Below, in pieces: positions 14,298 through 21,760 of a stretch of 64,000 nucleotides of DNA (the stretch's first letter is position 1; each line of letters opens with the position of its first letter). The stretch lies in contig NZ_CP053590.1 of the NCBI RefSeq assembly GCF_013365535.1, positions 1,974,501-2,038,500 of the forward strand, in the 5' to 3' direction. Under the pieces are notes generated by a model. That model was not told the origin of the DNA. It saw only the letters and a program-made list of their open reading frames with translations, and did no database searches. This DNA comes from Aquimarina sp. TRL1. GTDB lineage: Bacteria; Bacteroidota; Bacteroidia; Flavobacteriales; Flavobacteriaceae. The position numbers and the translations under genes are program-made.

Positions 14298-15446
14298 ATG
14301 ATAAAAACCCTTGACATTTTAAAAAGTTATTTCGTAGAATATTCCAAACCATCACAATCCCAATTCGCTGATTTAATCGATTCCTTTCATCATAAAGACA
14401 GTGGGCAAATTATCCTGGGGCATACTCAAAAAGAAAATGGTGACATTGAAGTATCTTTGAGTGATGGTGAGAAAATAAACATCCCTAAATCTGTATTGCC
14501 GGATCAAAAGCCTCTAACATTTATAGAGGGATTGGTCGATGCTTTAGAGGCAAAAGTTTCCAAGCAACCCGGAAAACAGTTAAGTGATGAAAATTTTACC
14601 ACTGAATTAAAAGGAAAACTGGAAAATCTGCAAAATTACACTCATCCTGAAAAACACTCTATTAGTGAAATAAAAAACCTTTCAGCTCGCTTGAATTCTT
14701 TAGTAAAAAAAGAAGAAGGCAAGCAGTTAAGTGATGAAAATTTTTCCGGTGAATTAAAAGAAAAACTGGAAATCTTGCAAAATTACACCCCGCCTTCTTC
14801 TGTTCCTATTTCTTATGTAGAAGGTCTTTTGGATTTATTGAAAGATTTGGAGACTACATTGTCTCAAAAAGTAGATATTGAAGACGGGAAAACATTAAGT
14901 TCGAATGATTTCTCAGATACGTTCAAGGAAAAATTAGAGAATCTAAAAACATCTAACCCTAACCTGATACCAATGGCAGGGGGAATGCGAATTCTTCCGA
15001 CAGATGCCTTTGTGAATTTTGGGCATGGGTCAAAAAATGGTGCACTTAAAATTATTTTCCCGAACGACTGGACTAACTCCATGTTTTCTATGGAATTTCA
15101 CGTATTTGATTATAGGGATAATTTATCTTCGAAAATTTTCGTATCCGCTTATCAAAGAAAGGATGCGACTTATCAAAGATGGGAGTCTGTCACCTACTCT
15201 CTTTCTACCTCAAAGGAAAATACAGATTTTCGTCCTACTCTTCGTTTTGGGCACAACGGTACAAAGCCTGTTATCTATATTGGAGAATTGAACCAGCGTT
15301 CTTTCTATCCGAAAATAGTCGTGAAAGATATTTTCAGATATGATAATAATAATCAATACGCCTCAGCAGCTGATTGGCTTTCCGGCTGGACGTTTGGTCT
15401 GGAAACAGAAAATTTTCAAAATATAGATAAAACAATCACGGCTTAA
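14298..15446 (+). CDS. Tail fibre or receptor-binding protein with three internal shaft repeats
   Basis: The 382-residue protein begins with a short helical attachment segment. It carries three copies of a roughly 26-residue repeat around GKQLSDENF (about 92-117, 141-166 and 197-222), and a beta-rich C-terminal domain from about 230. That domain is rich in aromatic residues and holds FHVFDYRDNLSSKIFVSAY. A repetitive shaft with a globular tip is typical of trimeric tail fibres. It lies between the LysM protein and the baseplate J-like gene. Start ATG 14298 has a 31-base leader. The receptor cannot be inferred. Confidence 0.6.
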   Translation: MIKTLDILKSYFVEYSKPSQSQFADLIDSFHHKDSGQIILGHTQKENGDIEVSLSDGEKINIPKSVLPDQKPLTFIEGLVDALEAKVSKQPGKQLSDENFTTELKGKLENLQNYTHPEKHSISEIKNLSARLNSLVKKEEGKQLSDENFSGELKEKLEILQNYTPPSSVPISYVEGLLDLLKDLETTLSQKVDIEDGKTLSSNDFSDTFKEKLENLKTSNPNLIPMAGGMRILPTDAFVNFGHGSKNGALKIIFPNDWTNSMFSMEFHVFDYRDNLSSKIFVSAYQRKDATYQRWESVTYSLSTSKENTDFRPTLRFGHNGTKPVIYIGELNQRSFYPKIVVKDIFRYDNNNQYASAADWLSGWTFGLETENFQNIDKTITA

Positions 15447-15448
15447 TT

Positions 15449-16318
15449 ATGGCTAGAAAAATTAAGGAAATACAACAACAAATGCTCTCTGAATTATCAA
15501 GAACCAAGGAGTTAAATGCCTTAGAGACGTTAATCGATAGTGAGTTGAATTCGTTAGTGGAACTAACATCTACTTCAAAAGTAGCTATATGGCGATTGTT
15601 TTTGTATGTCGTAGCTGTTTCTATTTGGACAATCGAAAAATCTTTCGATTTACTAAAAGAGCAAGTTCTCGATTTAATTTATCGCTTAAGACCACATACG
15701 CCTTCATGGTATAGAGATAAGACACTCCTCTTTCAATATGGGCATGCTTTAAAACCAGAGCGCGATTACTACGACAACAAAAACCTCACAACTGCGCAGA
15801 TCATTAAAAGTAAGGTAGTAAAATATGCTGCTGTTGTTGAAATATCTTCCCGATTATATATTAAAGTAGCCGGAGAAAAAGACGGAGAAAGAATCATGCT
15901 TCCAACAGAACAAGTGCAAGCGCTGCAGCATTATTTGAGTCTGATAAGAGATGCGGGGGTAAAAATAAAAATAATCAATCGTCCTGCGGATTTACTGGCG
16001 CTTCATATAGATGCGTATTACGATCCTTCGTTACTCGATACTCAGGGAGCAAGAATTGACGGCAGCGACAATGAACCGCTCCAAAATGGAATCAAAGAAT
16101 ATTTAAAAAAGTTTGAATTCAACGGGGAGATGGTATTGACTAAGCTAGTTAATCACTTAGAAAAGATTAAAGGAATCAAAATGCCTGTAATTAAATATGC
16201 CGCCTATAAGTATGGGAATAATCCAACATGGACGAAAATAGACGAGATATATCAGACTGACGCAGGACATATGAAAATTGAAGAATTAAAAATTAATTGG
16301 ATTAAAAGAGATGTATAA
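15449..16318 (+). CDS. Baseplate J-like wedge protein
   Basis: The 289-residue protein has an N-terminal helical part with a hydrophobic stretch (IWRLFLYVVAVSIWTIEKS, about 46-64), then SWYRDKTLLFQYGHAL and mixed alpha/beta segments, and ends with tandem strand-loop units. This matches short baseplate J-like proteins in Bacteroidota phages, which build the wedges that trigger sheath contraction. It starts 2 bases after the fibre gene and overlaps the next gene by 8. The assignment is by pattern and order; the hydrophobic stretch is probably packed in the wedge rather than a membrane anchor. Confidence 0.65.
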   Translation: MARKIKEIQQQMLSELSRTKELNALETLIDSELNSLVELTSTSKVAIWRLFLYVVAVSIWTIEKSFDLLKEQVLDLIYRLRPHTPSWYRDKTLLFQYGHALKPERDYYDNKNLTTAQIIKSKVVKYAAVVEISSRLYIKVAGEKDGERIMLPTEQVQALQHYLSLIRDAGVKIKIINRPADLLALHIDAYYDPSLLDTQGARIDGSDNEPLQNGIKEYLKKFEFNGEMVLTKLVNHLEKIKGIKMPVIKYAAYKYGNNPTWTKIDEIYQTDAGHMKIEELKINWIKRDV

Positions 16319-16787
16319 CGCAAATATTGATTACGATAGATTACTTCAAATGCTTATTCCTACTTTTTTACGAAAAAGAAAGATAAAAGCTTTCCTTTCT
16401 GTGTTAATATTTCCGATTAAGATTTTGAAGCGGGAGTTTTTGCAATTTAAACAGGCAACGATTTACAAAATCACCCACAATGGTCAAGTTGTGTACCTGC
16501 AGAAAGTGCTCAATGATCATTTCGACCGTCAACAAAGGCGTATTTATATAACTGATGGAGTGTTTTATGACCCAACTTATGTCTACACTCATCAGGAAGA
16601 TAAGCCTGTTTATATTGGAACACAATATTTATACACCTCAGAAGAATTAGCGCTAATAGACGTTGATTTTTTGATAGTGGTTCCTAAAGATTTCAATTTA
16701 ACTGATGACATGTTAACTCGTTTTCATGCTTTAGTTAAATATTACAAATTAGTAAGTAAAACATATCGAATTATAAAAAAGCAATAG
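16311..16787 (+). CDS. Baseplate-associated phage protein of unknown family
   Basis: The 158-residue basic protein follows the J-like wedge gene, the position of gpI-type tail proteins that connect wedge and fibre. The N-terminus (DYDRLLQMLIPTFLRKRKIKAF) is helical and basic, and the middle has many Tyr and Val residues in beta-like order. I do not recognise a named family. The end overlaps the next gene by one base, where TAG and GTG share the G. Confidence 0.55.
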   Translation: MYNANIDYDRLLQMLIPTFLRKRKIKAFLSVLIFPIKILKREFLQFKQATIYKITHNGQVVYLQKVLNDHFDRQQRRIYITDGVFYDPTYVYTHQEDKPVYIGTQYLYTSEELALIDVDFLIVVPKDFNLTDDMLTRFHALVKYYKLVSKTYRIIKKQ

Positions 16788-17836
16788 TGGATAGTTTAGA
16801 ATTTTATCAAGGAGGTTTTCCGTTAGAAACCAACACATTGGAGTTTATTCAGTCACAAACAACAATGGTTGCTGCTCTTTCTGCATTAGGAGGGGGAGAT
16901 ACATACATACTCTCAGGAGTAACAAAACAAAATGATACAGTGACAGATGGTGTAATTGTTTATAAAGGGGAAATATTACCTTTTAAAGGAGGAACAATTC
17001 AGCCAGATGTTACCATTGTTGAAGAAGTCCAAAAAGTAAAATATGCATCAGATCAGGATGGAGATGGCGAACGTGATGAAAAAATAGCTTATCGAAAAAG
17101 ATATGTTAGATTTGGTTCAGATGGTGCGAAAATATTTCGTTTTAGCGCCTTAAAGCCATTTATTGAAGGGATAACATCACAAATCTTCAAAACCTTTTTT
17201 AAAGACATCAGATTGCCGTATGTTGGAGCGATTGAAGACATTCCTAAGGGCTGGGAACTTTGCGAATTGTTTTCAGGTCACTTTCCTGCTATTTTTGATC
17301 CCTCCAATCCTGACTATAACGAAATATTAAAAACAGGAGGAGAAAATACAGTTACACTGACAGAAGATCAGCTCCCAAAGCATTCTCATTCTGGAAGAAC
17401 AAACGCTTCAGGAAACCATTCCCATTCTGGAAGAACAAGCGCTGCAGGTGCTCATTCCCATACTGGAAGAACAAACGCTGCAGGTGCTCACTCCCATACA
17501 GGAAGAACAAACACCGCAGGGCGTCACAGGCACGATGTCCCTGCAGAAAAACATCAGAATGGTGAAGGTGTACACTTTAAAATAGAAAATTACGACCGAA
17601 GATCTCAAAAAGGGCGCTCCGCAGGAGATCATTCACATTCTCTATTAATCAACTCAAACGGAGAACATTCGCATACTGTTGATATTGCTTCTTCTGGCGC
17701 TCACACACATCCCTTTACAACAAACACTGTAGGAAGTCATTCGCATTCCTTCACAACTAATGAAAAAGGAGAAGGTCTACCGCATGAAAATCGTCCAAAA
17801 TACAAAGTATTTGCACTAATTAAACCTGTGTATTGA
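16787..17836 (+). CDS. Tail fibre/collar protein with repeated HxH metal-binding motifs
   Basis: Starts at GTG 16787, whose G is the last base of the upstream TAG. The 349-residue protein has an N-terminal attachment region, a domain with GAIEDIPKGWELCEL like phage tail collar proteins, and a C-terminal shaft with nine HxH motifs. Four lie in perfect 12-residue steps (HSHSGRTNAAGA type, 17381-17524), one is HRH, and four more follow from 17630. The end (PHENRPKYKVFALIKP) resembles the collar C-terminus. In T4 gp37, trimeric HxH motifs bind iron along a needle; the same is inferred here. It is the last gene before a strong terminator. Confidence 0.75.
   Translation: MDSLEFYQGGFPLETNTLEFIQSQTTMVAALSALGGGDTYILSGVTKQNDTVTDGVIVYKGEILPFKGGTIQPDVTIVEEVQKVKYASDQDGDGERDEKIAYRKRYVRFGSDGAKIFRFSALKPFIEGITSQIFKTFFKDIRLPYVGAIEDIPKGWELCELFSGHFPAIFDPSNPDYNEILKTGGENTVTLTEDQLPKHSHSGRTNASGNHSHSGRTSAAGAHSHTGRTNAAGAHSHTGRTNTAGRHRHDVPAEKHQNGEGVHFKIENYDRRSQKGRSAGDHSHSLLINSNGEHSHTVDIASSGAHTHPFTTNTVGSHSHSFTTNEKGEGLPHENRPKYKVFALIKPVY
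17381..17524 (+). repeat. Four tandem 36-bp repeats encoding HSHxGRTNxAGx
   Basis: Units start at 17381, 17417, 17453 and 17489, each coding 12 residues with one HxH motif. A second, more diverged set of four 36-bp units with the same HxH spacing starts at 17630. Copy number could vary by recombination and change shaft length. Confidence 0.85.
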
Positions 17837-17852
17837 TAAATTAAAACAAAGA

Positions 17853-17889
17853 AAAAACACCGTTTAAACGGACATTAAACGGTGTTTTT
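17853..17889. terminator. Bidirectional intrinsic terminator of the rightward phage operon
   Basis: A perfect 14-bp stem pairs AAAAACACCGTTTA (17853-17866) with TAAACGGTGTTTTT (17876-17889) around a 9-base loop. A runs on one side and T runs on the other let it work both ways. It ends the late operon at the fibre gene and the facing gene that stops at 17892. Confidence 0.88.
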
Positions 17890-17891
17890 AG

Positions 17892-18104
17892 TTATGGAAA
17901 CATCAGCGAGTTGCTTTCCAATCGAGCAAAAAAACCACTTTCAAACATTTTCTGCATCATCTCAAATTGATTATCTGCGGTAATTTTTTGTTCTATTTTT
18001 TTTTGTTGTAAAAGTGTCTTAGCATCAAAGCTTCCTTTTTCCAGAATTCCAATCCAATTATATTTACTCCTTTCTATTCGAATAGAATATATATCAATAA
18101 TCAT
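17892..18104 (-). CDS. Small phage protein of unknown function near the right end
   Basis: Start is taken at the ATG at 18104 (70 residues, MIIDIYSIRIERSKYNWIGI); a longer reading to 18173 would enter the divergent promoter region. The protein has a beta-like start, a helical basic middle (KTLLQQKKIEQK) and a helical end (MMQKMFESGFFARL). No family is recognised. It faces the fibre gene across the terminator and is divergent from the gene at 18225. Lying between the late genes and the phage end, it is a candidate accessory (moron) gene, like com/mom in Mu by location only. Confidence 0.5.
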   Translation of the reverse strand: MIIDIYSIRIERSKYNWIGILEKGSFDAKTLLQQKKIEQKITADNQFEMMQKMFESGFFARLESNSLMFP

Positions 18105-18186
18105 TGTGTACAATTGTTGTTTCTTATTGCAAAGAAAAGAAAATACTTGTGCTGTTGGTTTGCGGGAAACCACGAAGATATAATCG

Positions 18187-18194
18187 TATATTTG
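18187..18194 (+). promoter_or_regulatory. TATATTTG -7 element for the small rightward gene pair
   Basis: TATATTTG fits the Bacteroidota TAnnTTTG consensus and would place transcription start near 18200, upstream of the ATG at 18225. A TTTG at 18159-18162 is a -33 candidate with a long spacer of 24. Host-type control suggests expression in the lysogen. Confidence 0.5.
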
Positions 18195-18224
18195 TGTATG
18201 AGTTATTTAAAAAAAATAGAAATA

Positions 18225-18443
18225 ATGGAGTTGAAAGAAAAAATCAAATGGGAAAGCGATATTCAGAAATTAATGCTTGTATCTAATTCACCTATAACTA
18301 CTGTGGTTTCCAAAATCAATGAATTAGATAGCTCTATAGACAGTGTGGCTCGATTTTATTTAGCTTTTGGGAGGTTTCCTTTAAACAAAACAGAACTAAG
18401 GATTGAACTTTTGGTTCAAAAGATGAAACACGATAGCGTATGA
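18225..18443 (+). CDS. Small phage protein of unknown function, first of an overlapping pair
   Basis: Start is taken at ATG 18225 (72 residues, MELKEKIKWESDIQKL), because the host-type promoter at 18187-18194 would start transcription after the earlier ATG at 18198. The protein is acidic and helical with one segment DSSIDSVARFYLAFGRFPL. No family is recognised. Its stop overlaps the next start by 4 bases (ATGA), so the two proteins are probably made together. Position at the phage right end and a lysogen-type promoter make a lysogenic-conversion or superinfection role possible, but this is inference. Confidence 0.5.
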   Translation: MELKEKIKWESDIQKLMLVSNSPITTVVSKINELDSSIDSVARFYLAFGRFPLNKTELRIELLVQKMKHDSV

Positions 18444-18676
18444 AAGTCAAGCTTTTTTTGTTGATTGATCGTTATTTTATAGGGGTTGTGCCTATGTTTA
18501 AATCCTTTTGTCGATTCCGAAAGAGATTAGACGAAAAGACACGTACAAGAATTATCTCACCTAGTATAATATATATATTATCTGATTCCGAAAAGGCAGC
18601 TATTTTGGATGATTGTGTTTCTGAATACAAAAAAACAAAAGATTGGAAGCAAACAAGAATTAAAGAAATACTTTAA
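18440..18676 (+). CDS. Small basic phage protein of unknown function, second of an overlapping pair
   Basis: The 78-residue protein begins with a hydrophobic stretch (VKLFLLIDRYFIGVVPMF), is then very basic (FCRFRKRLDEKTRTR), and ends helical. It could associate with the membrane through the first 20 residues. No family is recognised. It is coupled to the preceding gene by a 4-base overlap and is the last gene before the repeats at the phage end. Confidence 0.5.
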   Translation: MKVKLFLLIDRYFIGVVPMFKSFCRFRKRLDEKTRTRIISPSIIYILSDSEKAAILDDCVSEYKKTKDWKQTRIKEIL

Positions 18677-18688
18677 AGTTTTGCTTTT

Positions 18689-18726
18689 TTGTGTACATTT
18701 TGAATTTTAAGTTGTGTACATTTTGA
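18689..18726 (+). repeat. Two direct repeats TTGTGTACATTTTGA, probable transposase binding sites at the phage right end
   Basis: Identical 15-bp copies lie at 18689-18703 and 18712-18726, 23 bp apart start to start. The A-binding sites R1 and R2 of Mu are spaced about two helical turns apart at the right end in the same way. A 9-bp partial copy (TTGTGTACA) is also present at 18104-18112. No gene covers 18677-18758. Confidence 0.6.
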
Positions 18727-18758
18727 TTTCGCGATTATAGTTTAGAGAAAAAATAAAA

Positions 18759-19721
18759 TCAAAGGTGTTCCTCAATAAATTCAAAGGTTCTAATTTCATT
18801 GTAAAAGACGTGATTAGGTAGATAGTATCCTACATGCCCTCCAAAATCAGGAGTTTCTAAGAATACATTTTTATTTTGTGATGCTTCGGTATATGGATAG
18901 CAATCTGCTCCTAAAAAAGTATCATTTTTAGCATTGATAATTAAGGAAGGAATCTTGATAGAAGGTAAAAATTGTTTGCTGCTACACTTTTGATAGTAAT
19001 CCAGCGCATTCGTATACCCATGAGCTACACTTGTATATAAATTATCAATGTCGATCAGGTTTTTACACTTTTTAATGTCTGAGATTCTAATTTTATCAGG
19101 GAATAAGATCTGTTTTTCCAGTAACTTCTTTTTTAGGTGTCTCAAGAAACGTATTCTATAGAGTACATTTTCAGGCTTGTTTAACTGAAGTAAGGAATCA
19201 TATAAATTACATGGGGTAGAAATGGCTACCCCTGAGCATACTTGAGATGGGATTTCTCTTCCCTCTCCTAGATATTTTAGTAATACATTACCTCCCAGGC
19301 TAAATCCACAGATTGATAAGGATGAATATGCATAAGAAGAACTTATGTAATTGATAATGAAATCCAGATCTTCACTAACTCCAGCGTAATACGAACGGTA
19401 TTTCCTGTTGGGTTCTCCACTACAATTTCTGAGATTGATCGCTACAGTATCCCAATTGTTTTGATTTAGATATTTGGCGAGTCCGGTTATATATTGTCGT
19501 TGTCCATTCCCTTCTAGACCGTGAATTAAGATGCATAATTTAGAGGCTTGCACTGTGCTATAACTCCAATCAAGGTCGATAAAATCCCGATCTTTTAATT
19601 CGATTCTTTCTCGTTGTTGGATGACTCCACTTACTTTTCTGAAAAGATTAGGATATATAGTAGAGATATGACCATTTCTAAATAGATAAGAAGGGGAGTA
19701 GGATGATGAAATTATAGGCAT
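18759..19721 (-). CDS. YheT-family alpha/beta hydrolase
   Basis: The 320-residue protein is an alpha/beta hydrolase of the YheT (abhydrolase 1/3-like) family; the natural substrate is unknown, with esterase activity likely. LIHGLEGNG at 65-73 gives the oxyanion region, GFSLGG at 139-144 the nucleophile elbow with Ser141, INAKNDTFLG the acid and GGHVGYY the His. There is no signal peptide, so it is cytoplasmic. The gene ends within about 20-30 bp of the phage right end, yet reads to a normal length. A good promoter lies upstream at 19748-19777. Confidence 0.85.
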   Translation of the reverse strand: MPIISSSYSPSYLFRNGHISTIYPNLFRKVSGVIQQRERIELKDRDFIDLDWSYSTVQASKLCILIHGLEGNGQRQYITGLAKYLNQNNWDTVAINLRNCSGEPNRKYRSYYAGVSEDLDFIINYISSSYAYSSLSICGFSLGGNVLLKYLGEGREIPSQVCSGVAISTPCNLYDSLLQLNKPENVLYRIRFLRHLKKKLLEKQILFPDKIRISDIKKCKNLIDIDNLYTSVAHGYTNALDYYQKCSSKQFLPSIKIPSLIINAKNDTFLGADCYPYTEASQNKNVFLETPDFGGHVGYYLPNHVFYNEIRTFEFIEEHL

Positions 19722-19747
19722 AAAAGAAGTACAAAATAGCGTGATTT

Positions 19748-19777
19748 CAAAAATACATTGATTTTTCAGAAATCAAA
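19748..19777 (-). promoter_or_regulatory. Flavobacterial promoter of the YheT hydrolase gene
   Basis: On the reverse strand TTTG (19774-19777) is followed after 18 bases by TATTTTTG (19748-19755), a close match to the Bacteroidota TTTG / TAnnTTTG promoter. The start codon is at 19721. Confidence 0.65.
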
Positions 19778-19881
19778 GGTTTTTATATTCCGATCATGTC
19801 AAAATAATTGTAGTTTTAACAGGTCTTTCTTGATAAGGAAGTACCTGTGGAAATGATATTGATTTTTAAAGAATAATATAG

Positions 19882-20364
19882 ATGTATACAAAAGATTTTG
19901 ACATTAGATGGAGCGATATTGATGCGAATCGTCATTTAGCAAATAGTGCTTATCAAAATTTTATGAGTCATACCCGTATGGCATTTTTGATAGCGTATGG
20001 TTTTGGGCATAAAGAAATGGCGAATTTTGAGATAGGTCCCGTTATTTTTTATGAACATATTTATTATTATCGGGAAGCTTTTCAGGGGAAGCCAATTACA
20101 GTAAGTTTGGAGTTAACAGGGTTGAGTGAAGATGGTGCTTTTTTTGAGTTTACACATAATTTTTATGACTACAAGGGAAGAAACCTGGCATATTGTGAGA
20201 TGATGGGAGCATGGATGAATCTAAGAGATAGAAAAATCAACCCATTACCCTCTTCTGTTAAAGGGATAATAGCAGCTTTTCCCAAAGCTGAAAACTTCAG
20301 AATTCTAACAAAAGAAGATACAAGGAAACACGGCAAAAAGCCAAAGGATATAGCTATGAGTTAA
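19882..20364 (+). CDS. Acyl-CoA thioesterase, 4-hydroxybenzoyl-CoA thioesterase (hot-dog) family
   Basis: The 160-residue protein has the hot-dog signature: FDIRWSDIDANRHLANSAY at 6-24 with the Asp of DANRH as candidate catalytic residue, then a central helix and beta strands with VSLELTGLSEDGAFFEFTH. It hydrolyses acyl-CoA thioesters in the cytoplasm; chain-length preference cannot be read. Length is normal for the family. The end overlaps the facing exporter gene by 11 bases. Confidence 0.8.
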   Translation: MYTKDFDIRWSDIDANRHLANSAYQNFMSHTRMAFLIAYGFGHKEMANFEIGPVIFYEHIYYYREAFQGKPITVSLELTGLSEDGAFFEFTHNFYDYKGRNLAYCEMMGAWMNLRDRKINPLPSSVKGIIAAFPKAENFRILTKEDTRKHGKKPKDIAMS

Positions 20365-21262
20365 TCTTTTTTTTGTTTTGAGCAGTAGGTTTGGTTACCA
20401 GGTATACTCCTGTAAAGATTATAATGGCTGCTACAATTTTAATGCTGTCCAGATGATCACTTCCTAGAGCAATAGCAAAAATAGATGCCAAAAGTGGTTG
20501 TAAATAAATAAAAACAGCAACAGTAGTTGGTTTTAGCTCACGGATAGCAAAGATGTTTAAAACATAGGTTCCAAATGTCGCAAAAAGGATTACGTATCCT
20601 ATTTTTAAATACCCATCAAGAGGGATGTGTGCTGGTTGCATTTGGGTGATTTGCTCGTAGCCAAATGGAAGTACCATAAAAAAACCAATGGTATACATCC
20701 ACTTCATAAAGGTAAATGGGTGGTACTTTTGCGTGATTTTTTTTACTACAATAATATAACAAGCATAGGATGCAGCATTGACGAAAACCAAAAAATTACC
20801 TAATGTAGGATTCGAAGCCGTTAGACTATTTCCTTTTCCGTATAAAATGATCAATAATGCCCCCGAAAGCCCGGTGAGCACTCCTATGATTTTTATTATG
20901 CTGGCTTTTTCTTTTAGAAAAATAACGGATAGAATAAGAACAATAATAGGAGCCGTGATCATTAATACAGATGCGCTGATAGGAGTAGTTAAGTTTAGCC
21001 CTTCAAAAAAAGCCAACATGTTTAGAGCTACACCAAAAAAAGCAGCTGCAGTGATACGTTTAAAATCTTTGGGAGCTATCTTTTCTTTTGGTCCTAAGAA
21101 ACTAATTGCCCAAAATAAGAGCATGGTTCCTAATACCCGAAGAACAATAAAACCAAAAGGCTGAATGTAATGTGGCATTACATCTTTGGCAATAGTAAAA
21201 TTCGCACCGTAGAATATAGCTACAAAGCTAGCAGCAATAAGGGCAAGAGTTCTTTTACTCAT
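20354..21262 (-). CDS. EamA/DMT-family transporter (ten membrane helices)
   Basis: The 302-residue protein has two EamA repeats, each of about five helices (about 8-135 and 150-290). Features include AIFYGANFTIAKDVMP in helix one, GLSGALLIILYG at the end of the first half, and a basic C-terminus. EamA proteins export small metabolites; the substrate cannot be predicted. It is clearly related to the protein encoded at 37620-38561. Seven bases separate it from the upstream ArsC-like gene, so the two are likely one operon. Confidence 0.85.
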   Translation of the reverse strand: MSKRTLALIAASFVAIFYGANFTIAKDVMPHYIQPFGFIVLRVLGTMLLFWAISFLGPKEKIAPKDFKRITAAAFFGVALNMLAFFEGLNLTTPISASVLMITAPIIVLILSVIFLKEKASIIKIIGVLTGLSGALLIILYGKGNSLTASNPTLGNFLVFVNAASYACYIIVVKKITQKYHPFTFMKWMYTIGFFMVLPFGYEQITQMQPAHIPLDGYLKIGYVILFATFGTYVLNIFAIRELKPTTVAVFIYLQPLLASIFAIALGSDHLDSIKIVAAIIIFTGVYLVTKPTAQNKKKINS

Positions 21263-21269
21263 AGGTAAT

Positions 21270-21617
21270 TTATATGGAAGCTTTGGCGGCTTCTATCGTT
21301 TTTTTTGAGTTTCCGATGAATATGGATGTTCCGTTGATAATAACTGGACGTTTCAAAAAAGTATAATGTTCTAATAGTAAGGCTTTGAAATCTCCCTCGG
21401 TTAGGTGTTGGTTTTTGAGATCTCTTTCTTTGTATAAACGAGCTCTTTTGCTGAACAATGACTCATAATTCCCGGCAAGTGTTTTCATTTCTTCTAATTG
21501 CTCAGGAGTGATAGCATCAGACTTTATGTCTTGTAGTTCAAAACTCGTATCAGGAGCAAGTTCTTTCAAAATTCGCTTGCAGGTATCACAGCTGGATAAG
21601 TGATATATTTTTTTCAT
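21270..21617 (-). CDS. ArsC/Spx-family thioredoxin-fold protein
   Basis: The 115-residue protein has the ArsC fold: KKIYHLSSCDTCKR with a CxxC at Cys10 and Cys13, the inserted helical part, and KRPVIINGTSIFIG near the end. True arsenate reductases of this family use a Cys with downstream Arg residues; here the double-Cys form is closer to YffB/Spx-like proteins of unknown substrate. No ars genes are nearby. It is likely co-transcribed with the EamA exporter. Confidence 0.75.
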   Translation of the reverse strand: MKKIYHLSSCDTCKRILKELAPDTSFELQDIKSDAITPEQLEEMKTLAGNYESLFSKRARLYKERDLKNQHLTEGDFKALLLEHYTFLKRPVIINGTSIFIGNSKKTIEAAKASI

Positions 21618-21732
21618 AGGGTATCGTTTTGTTACAATTAAGATTGTGTGATCTTTTTTAGTTTATAAGCATGACTGCTAAACTAGAAATATGTATTTGA
21701 TGCAAAGGAAATTCTTTTGAAAATAAAAATCA

Positions 21733-21740
21733 TACTTTTG
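21733..21740 (+). promoter_or_regulatory. TACTTTTG -7 promoter element upstream of the DinB-fold gene
   Basis: TACTTTTG fits TAnnTTTG and would start transcription near 21746, 15 bases before the ATG at 21761. A clear -33 TTTG at the usual distance is not seen. Confidence 0.45.
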
Positions 21741-21760
21741 AGAAAAAAATAACAGTAGAA

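Larger units (their letters stand above)
1..18740. mobile_element. Mu-like contractile-tailed prophage (right-hand part; left end outside the window)
   Basis: Almost every gene here is a phage morphogenesis gene: terminase, protease/scaffold, capsid, amidase, sheath, tube, tail chaperone, tape measure, hub, baseplate, holin and fibres. A gp36-like and a virion morphogenesis protein together with a DUF2586-type sheath match the gene content of Mu-like phages of Bacteroidota. The right boundary is placed just after two direct repeats of TTGTGTACATTTTGA and before the stop codon of the host hydrolase at 18759. The exact end is not resolved, because the left end and the target-site duplication are not visible. 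All visible structural genes look intact. Transposase, repressor and early genes are expected to the left. Confidence 0.85.

Noticed and set aside
17381..17773. Regular 36-bp repeats that could suggest a CRISPR array
   Set aside because: The units are contiguous with no spacers and keep one coding frame; they are protein repeats of the fibre.
18104..18286. 60-codon forward frame overlapping the small-gene promoter region
   Set aside because: It crosses the likely promoter and overlaps the better-supported gene at 18225 in another frame.
20354..21617. Arsenic-resistance pair (ArsC-like plus exporter)
   Set aside because: The exporter is EamA type, not ArsB/ACR3, and no ArsR is nearby, so an arsenic role is not supported.
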